64,000 nucleotides of DNA, from assembly GCA_029245865.1 (NCBI GenBank), contig JAQWOM010000037.1, positions 29,655 to 93,654 on the forward strand, written 5' to 3'. Shown in pieces: positions 25,059 to 34,993 of the stretch. This DNA is from Planctomycetota bacterium (lineage in GTDB: Bacteria; Planctomycetota; B15-G4). Every line of letters begins with the position of its first letter. Position 1 is the first letter of the stretch. Below the pieces are notes generated by a model. That model searched no databases and was not told where the DNA came from. It saw nothing but the letters and a program-made list of their open reading frames with translations. Made by a program: the position numbers and the translations under genes.

Positions 25059-26153
25059 CTACTTCCCGACCAAGAAGTGTGCGACGTCGCCATCTCGCAT
25101 GACATAGTCGCGTCCTTCGGTTCGAAGTCGACCAGAGTTCCGGATCACCTGCTCGCTCTTGAGCTCGACCAGATCATCAACAGAGTAGACCTCGGCTCGA
25201 ATGAAAGCCTTTTCGAAATCTGTGTGGATCGCGCCAGCGGCCACGGGCGCGATATCGCCCTGGTGGATTGTCCAGGCACGAATTTCTTTGGGCCCAGCCG
25301 TGTAATAGGTCATCAACCCCAGCAAATGGAATGCGCTCGCCACGAGTCGATCAAGGCCCGGGCGCGTCAGCCCCATATCTGCCAGGAATTCGATTCGATC
25401 TGCGAGATCCATGGCTGCCAACTCGTTCTCGATCTGGGCGCAAAGCACAACGACTTCGGCATTTTGGCTTTCTGCATGACGTCGCACTGATGCGACATGC
25501 GGAGAATCGCCCTCGAGGTCGTCATCCGCCACGTTGCACACGTACAGCACGCGCTTCATCGTCAACGGCAAGTAACGTCGCAGCATTCGCTGCTCCCGGT
25601 CGCTCCAATCAACAGACCGCAACCACGCCCCGCCATCGAGGCAGGCGACAGCTTTTTCGAGACAAAGAAGCTCTTCTTTCGCCTCGGCATCCTGACTGCG
25701 CGCCTTCTTTTCCGTTTTCTCGACTGCGCGCTGCAACGCATCCAGATCCGACATGATCAGCTCGAGTTCGATCACTCCTATGTCACCGATCGGATCAACG
25801 GCTCCTGAAACGTGCACGACATCGGGGTCTTCGAAACAACGCACCACATGCAAGATGGCTTGAGTGTCACGTATGTTGCCAAGGAACTTATTACCGAGCC
25901 CCTCACCTTTACTCGCACCCGCGACGAGACCTGCAATGTCCACGATCTCAAGTACGGCAGGTATGACCTCCTTGGTCTCGATGTGCTCCTGAATCAACGC
26001 CAACCTCTCATCTGGCACTGGCACGATGCCCACGTTGGGTTCGATGGTGCAAAACGGATAGTTGGCGCACTCTGCGCCTGCCGCTGTAATCGCGTTGAAT
26101 AGGGTCGACTTGCCCACGTTGGGTAGACCGACAATGCCGCATGCCAACTTCAC
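25059..26153 (-). CDS. ychF: Redox-responsive ATPase YchF (Obg family)
   Basis: A 364-residue P-loop protein with G1 motif GLPNVGKST, switch phrase CTIEPNVGIVPVPDERL, the insertion YPFCT typical of YchF, and a C-terminal TGS domain (LMTYYTAGPKEIRAWTIHQGD, FIRAEVYSVDDLVEL). YchF binds ribosomes and hydrolyses ATP. The first-listed ATG is probably not used: GTG 26153 has GGAG six bases upstream and gives the family length of about 363. It lies downstream of tatC by 115 bp. Confidence 0.94.
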   Translation of the reverse strand: MKLACGIVGLPNVGKSTLFNAITAAGAECANYPFCTIEPNVGIVPVPDERLALIQEHIETKEVIPAVLEIVDIAGLVAGASKGEGLGNKFLGNIRDTQAILHVVRCFEDPDVVHVSGAVDPIGDIGVIELELIMSDLDALQRAVEKTEKKARSQDAEAKEELLCLEKAVACLDGGAWLRSVDWSDREQRMLRRYLPLTMKRVLYVCNVADDDLEGDSPHVASVRRHAESQNAEVVVLCAQIENELAAMDLADRIEFLADMGLTRPGLDRLVASAFHLLGLMTYYTAGPKEIRAWTIHQGDIAPVAAGAIHTDFEKAFIRAEVYSVDDLVELKSEQVIRNSGRLRTEGRDYVMRDGDVAHFLVGK

Positions 26154-26267
26154 GAGTGACTCCGATTTCGTGGAGAGTTTTCCGTACACAAAGCTTTTGC
26201 ATCCGCTGTGCAGAGGCGGCGCATTCTACGGTTGATCCGGGGGGAGAGTCGATCCCCAGCCACCAGG

Positions 26268-27077
26268 TCAGGCACTTCGCTGTTCGTCAGCCCGTCGAGC
26301 CAGCAGCAATCCCACCTCGTAAAGCAGCACCATCGGAATCGCCACCAGCACCTGGGTCACCACGTCTGGAGGCGTCATGATGGCAGCGAAAACGAGAATC
26401 CCGACGAAGGCCATCTTCCGTGAACTCCGAAGTGTCTCATAGCCTATGAGGCCGGCACGCACCACCAACCACATCACAACAGGCAACTCAAAGACGAACC
26501 CCATCAGCAGCGTCAAAGAGCGCAAACTGAAGAAGTACTCGGAAAGAGTGATGTCCGGTGTGGCCACATCAGCACTGACAAAGCTGAGCAGGATGGGGTA
26601 AGCCAGCTGAAGCAAGACCGTGAAGCCGAACAGCAGGCCCACAACAAACAATCCGACTGCGAACGGGAAGGCTTTGAAGATCGCCTTGCGCTCGCGATCG
26701 AGCAGGCCGGCACCAACAAAGCTCCAGAGTTGAAAGAGGAAGTAAGGAGCTCCCCCAAGTATTGCGAAAGATCCCGCGACTTTCATGACGAAGACAAAGC
26801 CTTCGATGGGCTTGATGATGATCAAAGTACCCGGGTCTGGATCACCCATGGCAATCATGCGCTCGCGAGCCCAGTTGTAGGGCAGCATGACGACATCGAT
26901 AAGCCAGTCGCGGAAGATGAAGCCTGCGATGAAAAGAAGAACAAACAAAATGAACGAACGGAAAATGCAGCGGCGCAACTCTTCGAGGTGTTGGCGGAGA
27001 GGCATGCGCGAACCTTCAAGCTGATCTTGCTCGTGTTGAGCGTTGCCCGCGGGCCCCGTGGAATCATCGCCAGTCAT
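26268..27077 (-). CDS. tatC: Twin-arginine translocase subunit TatC
   Basis: A 269-residue inner-membrane protein with six TM segments. Family marks are PLRQHLEELRRCIFRS near residue 26 (signal-recognition Glu), the first periplasmic loop with a PYNWARER stretch, IEGFVFVMKVAGSFAILGGAPYFLFQLW, and MTPPDVVTQVLVAIPMVLLYE in the last helices. TatC recognises twin-arginine signal peptides. It overlaps the upstream comB stop by four bases (27074-27077). No tatA/tatB is nearby. Confidence 0.95.
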   Translation of the reverse strand: MTGDDSTGPAGNAQHEQDQLEGSRMPLRQHLEELRRCIFRSFILFVLLFIAGFIFRDWLIDVVMLPYNWARERMIAMGDPDPGTLIIIKPIEGFVFVMKVAGSFAILGGAPYFLFQLWSFVGAGLLDRERKAIFKAFPFAVGLFVVGLLFGFTVLLQLAYPILLSFVSADVATPDITLSEYFFSLRSLTLLMGFVFELPVVMWLVVRAGLIGYETLRSSRKMAFVGILVFAAIMTPPDVVTQVLVAIPMVLLYEVGLLLARRADEQRSA

Positions 27078-27793
27078 GAACCAGCCCTCCGAAACACACC
27101 GGCCTCATCCAGTTCCGCAACCACGGGAATGGTGTCTACGCGCGCACAGTCAAGAAGGTCAGTGGCAAGTCCCACATCTGCCAGCTTGCGTCCCGACAAG
27201 CTGCGCCGCAAGAGCCCCTGGAGGTCATGTTTCCAGGTATCGAACACGGCAGCGGCGACGCGCATGCCATCGCCTGGCTCCGCCCCGCCAAGAAGAGCAA
27301 GACTCCCCCCGATGCAGCCCGCTGCAGCCACATCGTCCATGGCCACATGGCCACCACTTCCCGCACAAACCAGCAAAACATCGTCGTGCGCCTGATCGAC
27401 AAGCGAGCGAGCGGTCGCCTCCGCATTGAGCAAACACGCACCCAACAAGCGCGCGGCCCCTTGGCAGCGCGCCACGGCCGCCGTTCCATTGGTCGTCGTC
27501 AACACCACTTCGCGCCCTTCGCAGATCTCTGTTGTGAAGTCACCTGGGCTGTTGCCGAGATCGAATCCGTCGGGAGGCAAACCGCCTCGCTCACCCACCA
27601 GGAGAGCGCCTGTCCGCCCCGCCAACTCCCGAGACTCGTCAACGCCAGCAACAGGGGTCACACCTCGAGCCCCCGCCGCCAGCGCACAGCACACCACACT
27701 GGTGGCTCGAACCACATCAATCACCACGACGGCTGTCCCAGGTGCGAGCACCTCGGGAACCAACGACTGTGTCAGAGCGACTTCGACGCGCAC
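27074..27793 (-). CDS. comB: 2-phosphosulfolactate phosphatase-like protein (ComB)
   Basis: A 239-residue cytoplasmic enzyme. The family phrases are VVVIDVVRATSVVCCALAAGA, LLVGERGGLPPDGFDLGNSP, VLTTTNGTAAVARC and LLVCAGSGG. ComB hydrolyses 2-phosphosulfolactate to sulfolactate, known from coenzyme M synthesis in methanogens; many bacteria carry it without other coenzyme M genes, where it may serve sulfolactate metabolism. No comA/comC is visible in the window. It is coupled to tatC by a four-base overlap and lies 22 bp after the BRCT-like gene. Confidence 0.9.
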   Translation of the reverse strand: MRVEVALTQSLVPEVLAPGTAVVVIDVVRATSVVCCALAAGARGVTPVAGVDESRELAGRTGALLVGERGGLPPDGFDLGNSPGDFTTEICEGREVVLTTTNGTAAVARCQGAARLLGACLLNAEATARSLVDQAHDDVLLVCAGSGGHVAMDDVAAAGCIGGSLALLGGAEPGDGMRVAAAVFDTWKHDLQGLLRRSLSGRKLADVGLATDLLDCARVDTIPVVAELDEAGVFRRAGS

Positions 27794-27815
27794 GCCAGAA
27801 AACCGAGACCGCGTT

Positions 27816-29066
27816 TCAGTCTCTCAAGTAGCTCGCAAGCTCGGGCAGAAGAATGATGCGGATCCCGAACTTCTCGGCTGTCCGATACGCATCGGTGTCG
27901 GTCAGCGGCACGGCATCATCTCCTTCTGACAGACTCTCCTCACCAAGCACGAGAACATCCGTCGAAGTTCCCACAGAACCGTCAACCTTTGATCCCATCT
28001 CGGCCAACCGCTGCGTGACAAACTCCTTACTCAGCGTGAGAGGGAAATCTCCGAGCAGATAGAAGTGCAAACTGCGTGACTTGTGGAAATGTGGGTTGCG
28101 CACCAGGTCGCCCGGAAGCATCGGATCACGCACATCCACCTCTCCGATGAGACCCACCATGGCGTTGTTGTCGTTGACCTCGCGGACCTCCACCTGGCCA
28201 CGACTCACGAGCCGGCCAGCCTTACCGCGCCGCAGGAGCTCGAACCGAGTCCCTGCTGTGAGGCCCTGATCATCTCCCAGATCGATCCAGGCCACATCGC
28301 CGTTGGGGCCGACTAGCATCAACTTGCCGTCGGGCTCGTCGGGTTGCACCGGAGCGCGCTTCGGAGCCAGGGCCAAGATGTGCGCAGCCGACTGACTTGC
28401 GGCCTTCCGAGCGGCATCTTCGGTGTCCGCAAGCGAGCGTTCCGCTGCCCGCTTGTCTGAATCAAGCGACGTGTTTTCGTCGGTGATGTCATCGATACGG
28501 CCCTGGTCATTCGAAGCCTGACGATCTGATGCGTCCTGAGCATCGGCCAGTTGCTGTGTGAGCGAATCGATCTGGCTCTTGTAAGTGGATTCAATGGTCA
28601 CCGTCTTCTGCTCAGCAGCTTGACGAGCCAGGCGCTCTCTTTCGAAATCAGCCTTCGCCAAGGTCAGGGTCGATATCGTCGACTGACGATTTTCGAGCAA
28701 CTTTGTCACCGCATCATCGAGGGTCACGTTCGCACTTCCCACGACGTCGCCCAGCGCAGCAGTGACAGCCTCCAACTCCATCGTCACGGAAGTCGCATCC
28801 GACTTGGCTCCGATCGTCCCGTCGTCTCGGTAACCGACGATCTTGGAGAGATCTGAGAAGTCCGTGTTCAGATCATCCCAGCGGGATTCCCAATCGTTGC
28901 GTGCGGCCACTGCAGTTGCCGCGCGCTCATCTGCACCGGCAATGCTGTCGTTCGCAACGTAAAGGAGGTAAAGCGTCCCCAGCCACAGGATCATGACAAC
29001 AATGAGCCAGGTAGCATTGACGGCGCCTGCTTCGCGGCGACGGGAGGTCGGGAGGGGCGTGATCAC
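27816..29066 (-). CDS. Membrane-anchored coiled-coil protein with C-terminal BRCT-like domain
   Basis: About 416 residues. One N-terminal TM (about 16-36, ATWLIVVMILWLGTLYLLYV) is followed by a long Ala/Asp/Gln-rich coiled coil (about 40-230), a small beta-barrel-like region (GDVAWIDLGDDQGLTAGTRFELL, about 250-290), and a C-terminal segment with BRCT character (LGDFPLTLSKEFVTQRLAEMGSKVD, STDVLVLG, AEKFGIRIILLPELASYL). Function is unknown. GTG 29066 is chosen because AGAGG stands just upstream and the longer frame is not protein-like. It heads a possible operon with comB, tatC, ychF and cinA. Confidence 0.7.
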   Translation of the reverse strand: MITPLPTSRRREAGAVNATWLIVVMILWLGTLYLLYVANDSIAGADERAATAVAARNDWESRWDDLNTDFSDLSKIVGYRDDGTIGAKSDATSVTMELEAVTAALGDVVGSANVTLDDAVTKLLENRQSTISTLTLAKADFERERLARQAAEQKTVTIESTYKSQIDSLTQQLADAQDASDRQASNDQGRIDDITDENTSLDSDKRAAERSLADTEDAARKAASQSAAHILALAPKRAPVQPDEPDGKLMLVGPNGDVAWIDLGDDQGLTAGTRFELLRRGKAGRLVSRGQVEVREVNDNNAMVGLIGEVDVRDPMLPGDLVRNPHFHKSRSLHFYLLGDFPLTLSKEFVTQRLAEMGSKVDGSVGTSTDVLVLGEESLSEGDDAVPLTDTDAYRTAEKFGIRIILLPELASYLRD

Positions 29067-29308
29067 GTGGCCTCTTTCTGGTGACTGGCTGAGGTGTGTC
29101 ACCGGACCTCGGAGAGGTCCAGTTGGGTGGTCTATTGGTCGAGCCCCGGCCGCTGCTCCGGAGGGCAAGCTGCCCGGAAACCCGTAGGGCGCGGATTATA
29201 GGCCCGTCCCCCCGGGGCGGCAACGCAGACTCGCCCAGAGACTGCTGGAGACACCGACCGGAAGGGTCTGCTGGCCAATGGCATCCGATCCAGACTAACC
29301 TGCCCTCC

Positions 29309-29896
29309 ATGGGCCTGATCATCGGATTGCTCGGGGGTGTCGCCAGTGGCAAGTCCACTGTGGCACGCCTGATGGCCCAACGAGGCCTCCTTCACGTGGA
29401 TGCGGACGCCCTCGCCACCGAGGCTGTCCAGGAGCCCTCCATCAGGAGGGCCCTGGCCGCCCAGTTCGGTGAGGATATTTTTGACGAAACAGGGGCCCTG
29501 AACCGCTCTTTGCTGGCAAAACGCGCGTTTGCTAGCGATTCCACGACGAAAACACTCAATGCACTGGTCCACCCCGAGGTCCGAAAACGGATCGAACAAG
29601 CCCTCGAGAGCGCGGGCTCGCGTCCCGTGGTCCTCGATGCCCCGCTGCTGTTCGACTCTCCTTTCGCTCAGCGAGTCACGACCTGGATCTTTCTGGAAGT
29701 CGACCCAGAAGCCCGAGATGCCCGTGCCGCAGAGCGAGGCTGGGCCCCCGACGAGCGGGCGCGCAGGGAGACTCGGCAGGCCTCTCTGGCCAACAAACGC
29801 GCTTCTGCGGACCATGTGCTGGAAAACAATGGGAAGATCGAGGATCTTGGGTCGAGAGTCGACGCCCTCCTTCGACAGTTGGGCGTCCCGATCTGA
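29309..29896 (+). CDS. coaE: Dephospho-CoA kinase
   Basis: A 195-residue P-loop kinase catalysing the last step of coenzyme A synthesis (3'-phosphorylation of dephospho-CoA). The Walker A is GGVASGKST (9-17), followed by HVDADALA near residue 30, ALVHPEVRKRIE and PLLFDSPFAQRV. The ATG at 29309 gives the normal N-terminus; no good ribosome site lies in front, suggesting a short-leader or leaderless start. The rho gene follows by about 120 bp on the same strand. Confidence 0.95.
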   Translation: MGLIIGLLGGVASGKSTVARLMAQRGLLHVDADALATEAVQEPSIRRALAAQFGEDIFDETGALNRSLLAKRAFASDSTTKTLNALVHPEVRKRIEQALESAGSRPVVLDAPLLFDSPFAQRVTTWIFLEVDPEARDARAAERGWAPDERARRETRQASLANKRASADHVLENNGKIEDLGSRVDALLRQLGVPI

Positions 29897-30014
29897 CAGA
29901 ACGCGTCGGTATGTGGCCGGGCAAAAGAGCCACGCGCTCGGCATCCAACCGACCCTGCTTCCCCCGAATCCGGTCTCTCCCTCGCGACCTGCCCCGCTTA
30001 ACACCAGACCGCCC

Positions 30015-31463
30015 ATGGCCCCGCCACCCAAGAACCGCCCGAAGGAACGTGAGCAGCCCGACATCCTTCGTGTCGACGATGTCTCCGAACTGCCGCCCCC
30101 ACCCGCAGATGGCGCAGACGAAGAGGAAGCCACGGCGGAACAACGCCCCCGCTACGTGAAGAAAGCCCCCCCTCTGCCGGGGATGCTTGATCACCCTGAG
30201 CCGGCCGACCTGGCACAACTCGCATCCCTCCCGATCCCTGAGCTGGTTCAACAACTGCGCCAGTACGGAGTCTCATGCCACGAGGGCATCGACCGAAGCA
30301 AGCTGCTCGTCGCGCTCATGCGCAACTCGGACAAACTCAAGCTGCGTCTCCTCGGCGAAGGTCAGATCGAGTTGATGCCCGATGGTTACGGCTTCCTGCG
30401 TTGCTCGAGGAACACCTTTCTTCCATCACCTGATGATCTGTACGTCTCTCCACAGCTGGTCAAGGAGTACGCGCTCTCGCCAGGCATGTATCTGAAGGGT
30501 CGCGTCAAGCGAGGGCGCCGCAAAGACAAGTACTTCGCCATCGAAGAAGTCCTTGAGATCAATGGAAAGGACCCCGATCACGCCAAGGACATCAAGCGTT
30601 TCGACGACCTCACCCCCGTCTTCCCGGACAAACGCGTTCTGCTCGAGACCGATGATGCCCGCGATTTCTCTGCGCGCATCGTCGATCTCGTCGCACCGAT
30701 TGGGTTCGGTCAGCGCGGGCTCATCGTGTCACCGCCTCGCTCCGGAAAAACGATGATGCTCAAGGCGTTGGCCAACGCCATCACCACCAACTATCCAGAC
30801 GTCAGGCTGCTGGTCTTTCTGGTGGATGAGCGCCCCGAAGAAGTCACGGACATGATGAGGTCCGTGAAAGGCGAGGTCATTGCTTCCACGTTTGACGAGC
30901 CCCCGCAAAGGCATGTAGCCGTCACGGACCGTGTCGACGAACGCGCACGCAGTCTCGTCGAGTCCGGATACGACGTCGTCCTCCTGATCGACTCTCTGAC
31001 CCGCCTCGGCCGGGCATTCAATGCCGCAGCTCGGACTTCTGGTCGAATCCTGACCGGAGGCCTGGAATCCAATGCGCTTCAAAAACCGAAGCGGCTTTTT
31101 GGTGCGGCTCGAAATATCGACGGGAAGGGTTCCCTCACGATCCTCGCGACAGCCCTCATCGAAACCAACTCGCGCATGGACGAAGTCATCTTTGAGGAGT
31201 TCAAGGGAACCGGCAACATGGAGATCGTGCTGAGCCGCGCTGTCTCCGAACAGCGCATCTACCCGGCCATCGATATCCACAAATCGGGAACTCGCATGGA
31301 GAATCTGCTCTTCGATCCACAAGAGGCAGAGTTTGTCACCACGCTGCGGACAGCGCTGGCAGACCTCACTCCCGTGGATGCCATCGAGAACTTGCTGCGT
31401 CGAATGAAGAAGACGTCAACCAATGTCGAGTTCCTGCTGGGCTTGCGGAACGCAAAGTTCTAG
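30015..31463 (+). CDS. rho: Transcription termination factor Rho
   Basis: A 482-residue hexameric RNA helicase. After a Pro/Glu-rich extension of about 65 residues comes the Rho N-terminal helix domain ([23 protein letters not shown]), the cold-shock RNA-binding domain ([30 protein letters not shown]) and the ATPase core ([11 protein letters not shown] Walker [49 protein letters not shown]). The start is taken at ATG 30015; GTG 29911-29925 region starts upstream cannot be excluded and no ribosome site is clear. It converges with the Bat operon ending at 31498. Confidence 0.95.
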   Translation: MAPPPKNRPKEREQPDILRVDDVSELPPPPADGADEEEATAEQRPRYVKKAPPLPGMLDHPEPADLAQLASLPIPELVQQLRQYGVSCHEGIDRSKLLVALMRNSDKLKLRLLGEGQIELMPDGYGFLRCSRNTFLPSPDDLYVSPQLVKEYALSPGMYLKGRVKRGRRKDKYFAIEEVLEINGKDPDHAKDIKRFDDLTPVFPDKRVLLETDDARDFSARIVDLVAPIGFGQRGLIVSPPRSGKTMMLKALANAITTNYPDVRLLVFLVDERPEEVTDMMRSVKGEVIASTFDEPPQRHVAVTDRVDERARSLVESGYDVVLLIDSLTRLGRAFNAAARTSGRILTGGLESNALQKPKRLFGAARNIDGKGSLTILATALIETNSRMDEVIFEEFKGTGNMEIVLSRAVSEQRIYPAIDIHKSGTRMENLLFDPQEAEFVTTLRTALADLTPVDAIENLLRRMKKTSTNVEFLLGLRNAKF

Positions 31464-31497
31464 TCGCCTCCTCAAGCAAGGGGCGACGGGTTGCGGC

Positions 31498-32268
31498 TTA
31501 GCCGCCCGCAGCCCGCACCTGAATCATGGGGGCCCAGCCACGCGCTCCGGCTGAAGTCTCGACCAGTCGCCAGTCATCGCGGCTCTCCTCATCCTGCACA
31601 ACGGCTCCCGCAGGCAAACGAAACAGCACCCGACCCTCCAACGTCGGTTCCGCTCGCACCGCCACACCTTCGACGACAACGGCTCGGCGGACATCCCACG
31701 CCCTCGCGGCATCTGACCCCATGGCCAATCCCACCGCGGCCACGCCTACGACAAGAGCCGTCCAGGCCGTCCGCCGACCTGCCCACCCGGCGCGAGAGAC
31801 CGCCAAGAGCAAGATCGCAAGAGCCGCAAGCAGACCCACCAGTCGAGACACATCCGCTTCAGTCATGTCGAGGGGAAGCCGCCTGAGTGTCTCCCAAAAA
31901 GCCGGTGTGTCCTCTCCGGCCGCACCACTCAGTGCTCGAACCTGTTCCAGGTTTCGGCGAACACGCGGGTCCCCCGGATCTATCCGCCACGCAGCCTCAA
32001 GGTGCCAGATTGACTCACCCCAATCTTCAGCACGTGCCGCCGCAGTCCCTGCATTGGCATGCAACACGGCGCGGCGCGCCAGATCTGGCTCGAACTCGGC
32101 CAGTTCTGCGAACAACTCGAGTGCTGCGTCGTACTGTCCATTTCCATAACTCTCGACAGCGACCGCAAACCGAGCGTCGTCAGCAATCGCAGTCTCCTGT
32201 GCCCAGCCCCTTTCCATGGGCATGAGCATCATCAAGCCGAGCCAGAGAGCGCACCTGAGAAAGCTCAC
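31498..32268 (-). CDS. batE: BatE-like TPR/SH3 membrane protein (operon 1)
   Basis: A 256-residue protein: signal or first TM (about 5-20), two or three TPR-like units (about 35-115, FAVAVESYGNGQYDAALELFAEL, DWGESIWHLEAAWRIDPGDPR), two TM segments (about 145-185), then a bacterial SH3 domain (GVAVRAEPTLEGRVLFRLPAG). This matches BatE of the Bat (Bacteroides aerotolerance) cluster. GTG 32268 overlaps the batD stop as GTGA, giving the operon arrangement. It is the last gene of operon 1, convergent with rho. Confidence 0.82.
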   Translation of the reverse strand: MSFLRCALWLGLMMLMPMERGWAQETAIADDARFAVAVESYGNGQYDAALELFAELAEFEPDLARRAVLHANAGTAAARAEDWGESIWHLEAAWRIDPGDPRVRRNLEQVRALSGAAGEDTPAFWETLRRLPLDMTEADVSRLVGLLAALAILLLAVSRAGWAGRRTAWTALVVGVAAVGLAMGSDAARAWDVRRAVVVEGVAVRAEPTLEGRVLFRLPAGAVVQDEESRDDWRLVETSAGARGWAPMIQVRAAGG

Positions 32269-34064
32269 GTCACGGCCTCCAATTGGTCGGCCAGAGATCG
32301 TGCCTCCGCGCGCACACCGTTCAAGTCGAGAGTGGCTCCGCCCAGATAAGCCGCCTCCCATCCCGAAACGACTCGCACCAGTTCCTCTCCCAGAGCGCGA
32401 TCCGGCAACAAGCCGGCAGCTTCGTTTGCAGTCAAACCGCCAGCCGGACCATCAAGCCGTTCCGCAAGATAGCGAGAAAACGCTGCCGCCACTGCAGCCG
32501 GCCCCGTCGCATCCCGCAGAGACTTCTCAAGAACACTCCGGGCACCTCTGCGCACCACCTTGCGTGGATTGTGTTTCTTCCAGTCTCGACTCCGTCGTCG
32601 CAGTTCGATCAAACCCAGAAGAATCAGGGCGCCCGCCGGCGGCCCCCATGCCGGCCAGCGAGAACTTTGCGGAGGAGGCAATTGTGTCCTGATGCTCTCG
32701 AGATCGTTGAGCACTTCCTCCGGCACGGTCAATTCCGTGAGACCGCCACCCCCTCCAGGAGTGACATCAAGTGGGAATGGCCCGACGCTTCGCGTCTCAT
32801 ACGTCCCCGAACTCGTGTCGAAAAAACCGAACTCCAGTTCAGGGATCTCGGTCACCCCGGCGTTTTTGGGCGAAAGTTCAAAGGAGAGAATCCGTGTGTT
32901 GGGTCCCTTGGACTCGTCTTTGCCGAACAAGCGAAAGTCTTCGAGTTGTTCCTCAAAGGCAGGCCACTCGACCAGATCCAGATTGGTGCCATCCTGACCG
33001 TCCGCTCGTAAACTCAGCTTGAGATTGCAGCTTTCACCAACCGAGAGGCTCGTTGGCCCTGCAGAGCCTACGAGGTTGAATCGCCCCACTGCATTGGTGA
33101 AAGAATCCGGACGCCCTTCAATCGGCGTTGGATTCACCGTGATCTTGGCGCCCTCGGCAAAGGCATCTGCAATCAAAACACGCGTCGGCACAACGGAACT
33201 GCGATTGAGCATACCCCCAAAGAAGGGGTCTCTTTCCCGGCGACTCTCCATGACCAACCGAACGCTAAACCGACTGTCCGGCAGTGTCACAAGCCCTGCC
33301 TCTGTGGCGAGCATCGGAATGCGCGTTCGGAGCACGAGACGCATCCCGCCGCTCACGACCTCACGAACCTGGCACAGCGGAACCTCTGCACGTCCCCCGT
33401 TGACTGGCATGGGGAACACTGATCGACAGCTCGGGTTCGGAATATCTCGCGGGTGCAGGCCCGGCACGCCCGAGAGCCAGGGCAGCGAGAGCTCTAAGCC
33501 GCCACGTGGGATTCTCTTCTCCGCATCCGGGTGAATCGACGCGGCGACATCCATTTCTACGACTTGACCCACCCAGAGTTCTTGAACAGAAGGTCGAACC
33601 GAGAGTGACACGAGCCCCTCTCGGAGCGAACTGCTTGCGACCGAGATTCTCTGAGCAGCTGTTTCTAGCTCTGTCCCACGGCAGTTGAAACGAATGGGAG
33701 GCAGCACCAATTCGCCGGCACGTTCGGGCACCAACTCGAACTGCCATCGCGTTGTCAGGGAACTGCGGACCCGACCATCGATACCAACTTCGATCTTTTG
33801 CGTGCTTGGAGTTCCACGGAATGTGAGGCGTGCGCCGTCAATTTCAGGAACGTCCAACAGATCACAGTCCGCACCTTCGGCCCCGGAAACCGTGACGACC
33901 ATGGCCATCACAAGCCCGACTTCCGGACGATCGGGCGAAAGCTCCACCGAAATATCTGGGGCAACGAACGCGCCCGGTGGATCGACCGGGGGACCACCCG
34001 GCCACGCGGTGACCTGAAGACACAGAAAAGCGCAGGAGAGCATCACGTAGCGAAGGTTCACCAA
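32265..34064 (-). CDS. batD: BatD-like membrane protein (operon 1)
   Basis: A 599-residue protein with a signal peptide, several immunoglobulin-like beta domains (VELSPDRPEVGLVMAMVVTVSG, VSLSVRPSVQELWVGQVVEMD, FNLVGSAGPTSLSVGESCNLKL), one TM near residue 490 (WPAWGPPAGALILLGLIELRRR) and a cytoplasmic C-terminal tail (about 515-599). This is the BatD layout (oxygen-tolerance family). Homologues act with MoxR ATPases in a membrane complex of unclear mechanism. It overlaps the upstream batC end by seven bases. Confidence 0.88.
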   Translation of the reverse strand: MVNLRYVMLSCAFLCLQVTAWPGGPPVDPPGAFVAPDISVELSPDRPEVGLVMAMVVTVSGAEGADCDLLDVPEIDGARLTFRGTPSTQKIEVGIDGRVRSSLTTRWQFELVPERAGELVLPPIRFNCRGTELETAAQRISVASSSLREGLVSLSVRPSVQELWVGQVVEMDVAASIHPDAEKRIPRGGLELSLPWLSGVPGLHPRDIPNPSCRSVFPMPVNGGRAEVPLCQVREVVSGGMRLVLRTRIPMLATEAGLVTLPDSRFSVRLVMESRRERDPFFGGMLNRSSVVPTRVLIADAFAEGAKITVNPTPIEGRPDSFTNAVGRFNLVGSAGPTSLSVGESCNLKLSLRADGQDGTNLDLVEWPAFEEQLEDFRLFGKDESKGPNTRILSFELSPKNAGVTEIPELEFGFFDTSSGTYETRSVGPFPLDVTPGGGGGLTELTVPEEVLNDLESIRTQLPPPQSSRWPAWGPPAGALILLGLIELRRRSRDWKKHNPRKVVRRGARSVLEKSLRDATGPAAVAAAFSRYLAERLDGPAGGLTANEAAGLLPDRALGEELVRVVSGWEAAYLGGATLDLNGVRAEARSLADQLEAVT

Positions 34065-34993
34065 TCCCGCTCCACTTCCGTGCGCTGTTGAGCACGACGA
34101 ATGCGCTGCAAAGCCCGTGCTCGGTCTTCGAGTTCTTCGAGCTGTTCCAGCAGCTTCACCATCTCCTGAGGAGTCAGCTGGGTCTGTTGTCCGGGCACCG
34201 ATTCGGTTTGCTGAGGCTCCGAGGGCTCCTCTGGCTGCTCTCCTTCGCCTTGCTGCTGTTCGGACTCATTTTCACCGCTGTCCTGCTCCTGATTTTCACC
34301 ATCCTGCTGCTGGTCTTGCTGCTCTTCTCCATCTTCGCTTTCTTCTTCGTCAGACTCCTGATCATCCTCGCCCTCTTCGTTGTCCTGCTGTTCCTGATCT
34401 TCTTGACGCTTCTCCAGCTCTTCCTTCATCTCTCGCAAATCGTCCATGCGCTGGTTGATCGCGGCGATCGATTCGCGAGCTGAAGCACTCTCCGAGTTCA
34501 GTGCATTTTCTTGATCCACCAGCGCATCAAGAAACTGACTGCGGCAATATTCAAGTGTTTTGAGACCTTCATCAATGGCCTCGATCATGGGCCCCGGATC
34601 GACATCTGCCGGAAGGCCCGCCGGATCGAGGGGAACACCAGCACTCTCCAGGTCACGTTCAGCAAGCGCGTAAAGAGCAACGCCCTTGTTGAAGAAGGCG
34701 CGAAAGGCAAGCCTGCCCGCCATACCTTTGTCGTACTCAAGAATCGCACCTGCGTAATCACCCTGGCGGTAACGGGCGTCTGCCAGTGTGTGTGCAATCA
34801 CTGGCGCACCCGGCCATTCGATTCTGGCCTGCTCGATGAGTGCGATGGCAGTGTCCGGATCACCCTCGGCCAAGGCTTGCTGCGCCTGGCGCACAAGCAT
34901 TCGCCCGGCCCCCTCGTCAGCCATGACTGGCGACGTCAGAACACTCAATGCCACCAACGCAAATATGGGCAGGGAGAACAACCGGATCTTCAT
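34058..34993 (-). CDS. batC: BatC-like TPR protein with acidic Gln/Glu-rich tail (operon 1)
   Basis: A 311-residue exported protein: signal peptide (1-25), TPR region (about 30-115; AQQALAEGDPDTAIALIEQARIEWPGAPV, ADARYRQGDYAGAILEYDKGMAG), then a helix, then a strongly acidic stretch of Glu/Asp/Gln (about 195-265), and a basic coiled end (LLEQLEELEDRARALQRIRR). The order is that of BatC. The acidic tract is probably a flexible linker or chaperone-like surface. It overlaps batB by four bases (34990-34993). The second operon has a comparable tract fused to its BatB. Confidence 0.85.
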   Translation of the reverse strand: MKIRLFSLPIFALVALSVLTSPVMADEGAGRMLVRQAQQALAEGDPDTAIALIEQARIEWPGAPVIAHTLADARYRQGDYAGAILEYDKGMAGRLAFRAFFNKGVALYALAERDLESAGVPLDPAGLPADVDPGPMIEAIDEGLKTLEYCRSQFLDALVDQENALNSESASARESIAAINQRMDDLREMKEELEKRQEDQEQQDNEEGEDDQESDEEESEDGEEQQDQQQDGENQEQDSGENESEQQQGEGEQPEEPSEPQQTESVPGQQTQLTPQEMVKLLEQLEELEDRARALQRIRRAQQRTEVERDW

